From positions 1-11,468 of the forward strand of contig CACXHG010000071.1 in NCBI GenBank assembly GCA_902767355.1: a DNA stretch of 11,468 nucleotides, given 5' to 3'. Positions 7,015 to 11,468 of this stretch are shown in pieces; the stretch's first letter is position 1, and every line of letters starts with the position of its first letter. The translations under genes and the position numbers were made by a program. The notes under the pieces were generated by a model. That model was not told the DNA's origin, did no database searches, and worked only from the letters and a program-made list of their open reading frames with translations. Source of the DNA: an uncultured Bacteroidia bacterium (lineage in GTDB: Bacteria; Bacteroidota; Bacteroidia; Bacteroidales; UBA932).

Positions 7015-10000
7015 AAAGATTAAGCCTCACACTCTGTCTGATTGCCGCGCTCTGTATGAGCGCGCTCGCGGCTCCCCGCAGCCCAAAACCCGCAGGTGAA
7101 GCCTGGGTCAAGGAAAACATTTCAAAAACACGGCAGCCGTTCTCTTTCTGCCTGGACGGAACGCCTTCCAGACAGCTGCTCAGGAATTGGAAGTATTCGG
7201 TACGGCAACTGCCGCCGACCCCGGAAGGCGTCCATGAGACCGTCTATAGCTGGAAAGACCCCCGCAGCGCCCTGGTGGTGGAGTGCGACGTGAAAACTTT
7301 CAGCGGCAGCCCGGCTGTGGAGTGGCTGCTGCGCTTCAGGAACGAAGGCAAGGCCAACTCCGGCCAGATCAATCAGGTAAAGGCCGCCGACATCAGCCTC
7401 AAGGCGCTTGGCGAAGGCCCCTGCGAGATCTATCATGCGCTGGGAAGTTTCTGCTCCAAAGACGACTTCAAGGACATCACAACCACCCTCGCACAGGGCG
7501 AGAACCTCACGCTGATGCCCTATGCAGGCCGATCCAGCAGCGACTGCCTGCCCTATTTCAACATCCGCACCGGCGAGGGCGGGATGATTTTCGGCATAGG
7601 CTGGACCGGAGAGTGGATTGCCGGCATAGACCGCACCGCCGACGGCTTCAGGGTGAGCACGGGCATGCGCAGCCTGGACACACACCTGTATCCGTCAGAG
7701 CAGATACGCACCCCTATGACCTGCATAATCCCCTGGCAGAAAGGCTGTGACAGGGCCGACTCCCAAAACCTGCTGCGCCGACACATCATGGCTTATCACC
7801 ATCCCAAAGTGGGCGGCAAGCCGGCCGAGGCCCCTATCTGCACGGGCTTCAACTTCAACGACCCCTCCCCCTGCAATGTATATACCTGCCTGACAACCCC
7901 TTATGCCAAAGCCGCGCTGAGCCGCTACGAAGCCTTCGGCCTGCTGCCGGACGTGTTCTGGCTGGATGCCGGATGGTATGAGAAATCGGCCGACTGGCAA
8001 CACGGCTACAACTGGTGCAACTCCACCGGCAACTGGGATGTGGACACGGTGCGCTTCCCCGGCGGACTGGCCGAGATCGGCGATGCTGTGCACGCCGCAG
8101 GCAGCAAATTCATGGTGTGGTTCGAGCCCGAGCGCGTGGTCAAGGAGTCCAAATGGGCCTATGAGCACCCGGAATATATGCTCGAAGCCGGTGGCGGCGA
8201 GGTCATTCCCCATCCCATAGACCTGAGCTTTCCCGATTCCTTCCTGCTGGACCTGGGCAATCCCGAGGCCAACCGCTGGATGAGAGAAAACGTAGCCCGC
8301 ATGATACGCGAGGGCCACATCGACTATTACCGCCAGGACTTCAACATGGAGCCGGAGGCATTCTGGTACAACAACGACGCCCCCGGACGTCTGGGAATGC
8401 GCGAGATACGCTACATAGAGGGTCTGTATGAATTCTGGGACTATCTTCTGGCCGAATTCCCGGACCTTCTGATAGACAACTGCGCTTCCGGCGGCCGCCG
8501 GCTGGACCTGGAGGCTACCGGCCGCAGCATCCCCCTCTGGCGCACGGACTTCGATGCCTACCAGCCCGACATCTGCCAGGCCCAGACCTACTATCTGAGC
8601 AACTGGCTGCCCATCCACGGCACGGCCGTCCTCGGCGACGACGACTACAGCTCCCGCTCCAGCCTGAGCGCCGCCGTCATCTTCAACTGGAAGGTCAGCT
8701 CCCCGTCTTATGACGTGTTCCGCATGCAGAAAAACATGGCCGAATTCCGCAAACTGCACAATCTGTTTGCCGGCGACTACTACCCTCTGTCGGGCTATGG
8801 CGACATGACGGCCGACAACATTATAATGGCCTACCAGCTTAACCGCCCCAAGGAGGGCGACGGCATGGCAGCTGCCTTCCGGCGCAGAAACGCTTCCGAC
8901 AGCAGCGCCGTCCTTGCCCTGCGCGGGCTTGAGGAGAACAGCGTCTATCTCCTGGAAAACATGGACACCCACGAGCGGCGGCAGGTGTCCGGCAAAGAAC
9001 TTATGGCCGGACTGAGCGTAAACCTGCCCATGCCCCGCTCCACCGCCCTGTATTACTATCAGAAAAAGGCCGCTGAACCCACTCAGCTGACCATCTTCCA
9101 GCTTAACCTGTGGCAGTCCCTGACCAGTGTGCCCGGCGCACGCGAAGCCCTCTACGAGCAGCTGGCCGCGCTCAAGCCCGACGTGGCGTCTTTCTGCGAG
9201 CTTTATGAAGCGGGCGGCAGCGATGGAAATGGAGCCGACGCCATTCTGGACGGCGCCATCGACTATCTCAAGAAAAAGACCGGTGTACAATACTACAAGA
9301 CATATTTCACAGCAAGCGGCACCCGCGGGGTGCTCTCTCGCTATCCGGTTGTGGAAAGCGACCCGGTCAAACACCTCTACCGCAGCGGCTGCCAGGATTG
9401 GTTCTACCGCACCGTCATCGACCTTGGAGGCCGTCAGGCTGCCATTTACTCTTCCCACTCCCCTTATGACCACTACGGCTGCTATCTGCCGCGCGGCTAC
9501 GGCGACGGCTGCGCGCCCTACGGCTGGGAAAAACTGCCCGGCGGGCCAATCACCGACGTCGGCCTGATCCAGGGGCGCGAGATTGAAGGCGACCGCGACG
9601 AAATCGGCCGCGACCTGGCCGCCGACGCCGCCAGGCAGGCCGCCAAAGGGCGCGTCTGCATCTTTGCCGGGGACCTCAACCAGCCCTCGCACCTGGACTG
9701 GACCGAGGCCACCAAAGACATGTTCGGCCACAACGGCTGCGTGATAGAGTGGTCCCTGTCGGACTGCCTGGAGCGTAGCGGCTTCAAAGACGCCTACCGC
9801 CGTATCTACCCCGATCCCGTATCCCACCCCGGCTTTACCTGGCCGGTCAGCAACCCTGCCGCCGGGCACAATACCAACTGGACCCCGGACGCCGACGAAC
9901 GGGACAGGATAGACTATGTGTATTATCTCGACGACGGACTCATCGAACCCGCCTGCTGCCGCATGGTCGGCCCCGAAGCCTGCATCTGCGCCGGACAGGC

Positions 10001-10103
10001 TGTCAAAGACGGTTTTGCCAAGCCGGAAGAAGAGATAATCCTGCCTTCTGGCACCTGGCCCAGCGACCACCGCGGCCTGCTTGTGACATTCAACGTGTAT
10101 TAA
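7011..10103 (+). CDS. Secreted GH36 alpha-galactosidase fused to a C-terminal EEP phosphodiesterase/nuclease domain
   Basis: A 1030-residue two-enzyme protein. Residues 1-20 are a signal peptide ending in ALA. Residues about 25-683 are a full GH36 unit paralogous to the preceding gene: FWLDAGWY (316-323), WFEPERVV (370-377), IDYYRQDFN (437-445), IDNCASGGRR (488-497) and PLWRTDFD (508-515), with predicted nucleophile Asp443 and acid/base Asp513, 70 residues apart as in the neighbour. After a short linker (about 684-691) comes a complete endonuclease/exonuclease/phosphatase domain to the C-terminus. Its residues match the DNase I active-site order: Asn699 (FQLNLW), Glu730 (SFCEL), His816 (YSSHSPYD), Asp888 and Asn890 (FAGDLNQPSH), Asp968 (DRIDYVY), and Asp1019 and His1020 (WPSDHRGL). 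EEP enzymes cut phosphodiesters or phosphomonoesters in nucleic acids, inositol phosphates or sphingolipids; which applies here cannot be read. The start overlaps the upstream stop (ATGA), suggesting translational coupling. No break or frameshift occurs at the junction. Confidence 0.92.
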   Translation: MKRLSLTLCLIAALCMSALAAPRSPKPAGEAWVKENISKTRQPFSFCLDGTPSRQLLRNWKYSVRQLPPTPEGVHETVYSWKDPRSALVVECDVKTFSGSPAVEWLLRFRNEGKANSGQINQVKAADISLKALGEGPCEIYHALGSFCSKDDFKDITTTLAQGENLTLMPYAGRSSSDCLPYFNIRTGEGGMIFGIGWTGEWIAGIDRTADGFRVSTGMRSLDTHLYPSEQIRTPMTCIIPWQKGCDRADSQNLLRRHIMAYHHPKVGGKPAEAPICTGFNFNDPSPCNVYTCLTTPYAKAALSRYEAFGLLPDVFWLDAGWYEKSADWQHGYNWCNSTGNWDVDTVRFPGGLAEIGDAVHAAGSKFMVWFEPERVVKESKWAYEHPEYMLEAGGGEVIPHPIDLSFPDSFLLDLGNPEANRWMRENVARMIREGHIDYYRQDFNMEPEAFWYNNDAPGRLGMREIRYIEGLYEFWDYLLAEFPDLLIDNCASGGRRLDLEATGRSIPLWRTDFDAYQPDICQAQTYYLSNWLPIHGTAVLGDDDYSSRSSLSAAVIFNWKVSSPSYDVFRMQKNMAEFRKLHNLFAGDYYPLSGYGDMTADNIIMAYQLNRPKEGDGMAAAFRRRNASDSSAVLALRGLEENSVYLLENMDTHERRQVSGKELMAGLSVNLPMPRSTALYYYQKKAAEPTQLTIFQLNLWQSLTSVPGAREALYEQLAALKPDVASFCELYEAGGSDGNGADAILDGAIDYLKKKTGVQYYKTYFTASGTRGVLSRYPVVESDPVKHLYRSGCQDWFYRTVIDLGGRQAAIYSSHSPYDHYGCYLPRGYGDGCAPYGWEKLPGGPITDVGLIQGREIEGDRDEIGRDLAADAARQAAKGRVCIFAGDLNQPSHLDWTEATKDMFGHNGCVIEWSLSDCLERSGFKDAYRRIYPDPVSHPGFTWPVSNPAAGHNTNWTPDADERDRIDYVYYLDDGLIEPACCRMVGPEACICAGQAVKDGFAKPEEEIILPSGTWPSDHRGLLVTFNVY

Positions 10104-10122
10104 CCTCATTCCACAAAATATC

Positions 10123-11468
10123 ATGAAAAAACTTACCTGCTTAGTATTATGCATGTTGCTGGCTTTCGCGGCCGGCGCCCAGGGCCTCAGAGTGCCCAAG
10201 TTTTTCGGTGACAACATGGTTCTGCAGCAGAATGCCGACGCCAATATCTGGGGCTGGGCAGATGCGGGGGCCAAGGTAAAGGTTCAGGTGTCCTGGAGTA
10301 AAACCGCCTACAAGGCAGTTGCCGGAGACGATGGCTTCTGGAAGGTGGCCGTGGCTACCCCCGCAGCTTCTTTCACCCCTCAGACCGTGACCGTGACCAG
10401 CGGCAAGGAAAAAATCACGCTCGGCAACCTGCTTATCGGCGAGGTGTGGCTCTGCAGCGGCCAGTCCAATATGGAGATGCCTATGGGCGGCTGGCGCTTC
10501 CAACCCATCGAAAACGGCGGGCAGGATATGCGCGACGCACGGCATTATCCCGGGCTTAGGATGGTGATGATTAAAAAAGCCACCTCAGAAACCCCTCTTG
10601 AAGATGCCTCCGGCGAGTGGTGGACCACCGACAGCGGCCATATAGCCGAATTCAGCGCCACTGCATTCTATTTCGGCCGCGAACTGACCCGCGAACTGGG
10701 CGTGCCCGTCGGACTCATCGTCCCCTGCTGGGGCGGCACTATGATAGAGTGCTGGATGGACCGCGAATCCCTGATAAAGGGTGGCATCAAGGGCGAGGAT
10801 GTGGACAAGGACATCCGCGAAAACAAAGCCTCTGCTCCCTGGCACACAAGCACGCTGATGTACAATGCAATGGTTTATCCGCTGCGCCACTACACCATCA
10901 ACGGCTTCACCTGGTATCAGGGATGCTCCAACGTGGGCCGCATTTTCGTGCAGGACTACGCCAAGCTTCAGGCCGCTATGGTAAACAGGTGGAGAGAGAT
11001 CTTCGGACGAGGCGACCTGCCGTTCTACTATGTTCAGATTGCCCCCCACCCCTATAGTCCGGAGGGTGATTCCAAACTTGCCGCCCCGCTGCGCGACCGT
11101 CAGAAAGCTGCCGCCAAGCTGGTTCCCAATTCGGCTATGATTGGCACCTGCGACCTTGTATACGAGTTTGAAGAGGGCATCATCCACCCCCGCAAGAAAG
11201 CTGAGGTCGGAGAGCGTCTGGCATATCTGGCACTGGAGCACTGGTACGGCTTCAGGAACTATGGCAGCGACTGCCCCGATTTGTTGAAAGCCGACTTTAA
11301 CGGCCCCAACGCAATTGTTTACCTGAGCAATTGCGGCGGCGGCATCCATTCCGATCTGGGATGGGAGTTCAAGGGCGTTTCTGGCTTTGAGGTTGCCGGC
11401 GAGGACAAGGTTTGGTATCCCGCCCGCATCACCGGCACCGACGGCAACAGCATCGGCTGCACCGCCCC
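10123..11468 (+). CDS. Sialate O-acetylesterase-type SGNH esterase, 3' end beyond the window
   Basis: An open frame of 448 codons running off the right edge. Residues 1-19 are a Sec signal peptide ending in AGA. An N-terminal beta domain (about 20-105) opens with LRVPKFFGDNMVLQQ, typical of the family, and the SASA/SGNH hydrolase fold follows: WLCSGQSNMEMP (109-120) with nucleophile Ser115, PVGLIVPCWGGTMIECW, TWYQGCSNV (263-271) and IIHPRKKAEVGERLA (353-367) with the likely catalytic His355. The acidic partner is less clear; Asp344 is the nearest candidate. The family removes O-acetyl groups from sialic acids, but many Bacteroidetes members act on acetylated plant or other glycans, so the name is a family label. 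It starts 19 bp after the GH36-EEP stop with no terminator or promoter match between them, so it is probably in the same operon. It would follow as an accessory enzyme that unmasks acetylated sugars for the galactosidases. Confidence 0.9.
   Translation, partial: MKKLTCLVLCMLLAFAAGAQGLRVPKFFGDNMVLQQNADANIWGWADAGAKVKVQVSWSKTAYKAVAGDDGFWKVAVATPAASFTPQTVTVTSGKEKITLGNLLIGEVWLCSGQSNMEMPMGGWRFQPIENGGQDMRDARHYPGLRMVMIKKATSETPLEDASGEWWTTDSGHIAEFSATAFYFGRELTRELGVPVGLIVPCWGGTMIECWMDRESLIKGGIKGEDVDKDIRENKASAPWHTSTLMYNAMVYPLRHYTINGFTWYQGCSNVGRIFVQDYAKLQAAMVNRWREIFGRGDLPFYYVQIAPHPYSPEGDSKLAAPLRDRQKAAAKLVPNSAMIGTCDLVYEFEEGIIHPRKKAEVGERLAYLALEHWYGFRNYGSDCPDLLKADFNGPNAIVYLSNCGGGIHSDLGWEFKGVSGFEVAGEDKVWYPARITGTDGNSIGCTA

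Noticed and set aside
7695..10274. An 859-codon open frame on the minus strand opposite the GH36-EEP gene
   Set aside because: It has no recognisable domain or signal, and it lies entirely opposite a gene with conserved motifs along its whole length. Long antisense frames are expected from GC-rich third positions.

Overview
The window looks like the chromosome of a GC-rich member of the Bacteroidales (an Alistipes- or Cryptobacteroides-like gut organism would fit; the exact genus cannot be read from the sequence). The evidence is as follows: nearly every gene product starts with a Sec or lipoprotein signal; the families are typical of gut Bacteroidetes (FISUMP-domain protein, DUF4832-like lipoprotein, GH36 enzymes, SASA-type acetylesterase); Shine-Dalgarno sites are absent; and the intergenic regions carry matches to the Bacteroidetes -7 promoter consensus TAnnTTTG. 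There are no tRNA, rRNA, CRISPR or mobile-element signals, and no gap between genes exceeds about 60 bases.

Layout. Seven genes lie in four transcription units. (1) Minus strand, 498 to the left edge: the start of a secreted FISUMP-domain protein. (2) Plus strand, 559-2895: an M1-family zinc aminopeptidase with a lipoprotein-like N-terminus. Units 1 and 2 diverge from a 60-bp intergenic region. (3) Minus strand, 4931-2906: a two-gene operon of lipoproteins, a tandem double-ABM-domain protein followed by a DUF4832-like barrel protein. It converges on the aminopeptidase with only 10 bp between the stops. (4) Plus strand, 4981 to the right edge: an exported hydrolase operon made of a GH36 alpha-galactosidase-type enzyme, a second GH36 fused to an endonuclease/exonuclease/phosphatase (EEP) domain (ATGA overlap with the first), and a sialate-O-acetylesterase-type SGNH enzyme that runs off the window.

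Unit 4 reads as a secreted glycan-degrading operon: two alpha-galactosidase-like enzymes, an esterase that would remove acetyl groups, and a phosphodiesterase-like domain joined to one of the galactosidases. No SusC/SusD pair, regulator or transporter is visible, so the substrate cannot be fixed. Whether unit 3 serves the same pathway is unknown, but it shares a very compact, almost mirror-symmetric promoter region with unit 4.

The most unusual items are the GH36-EEP fusion with a complete DNase I-type set of active-site residues, and the two divergent intergenic regions in which opposite-strand -7 boxes sit back to back as inverted repeats and share an identical 12-mer.
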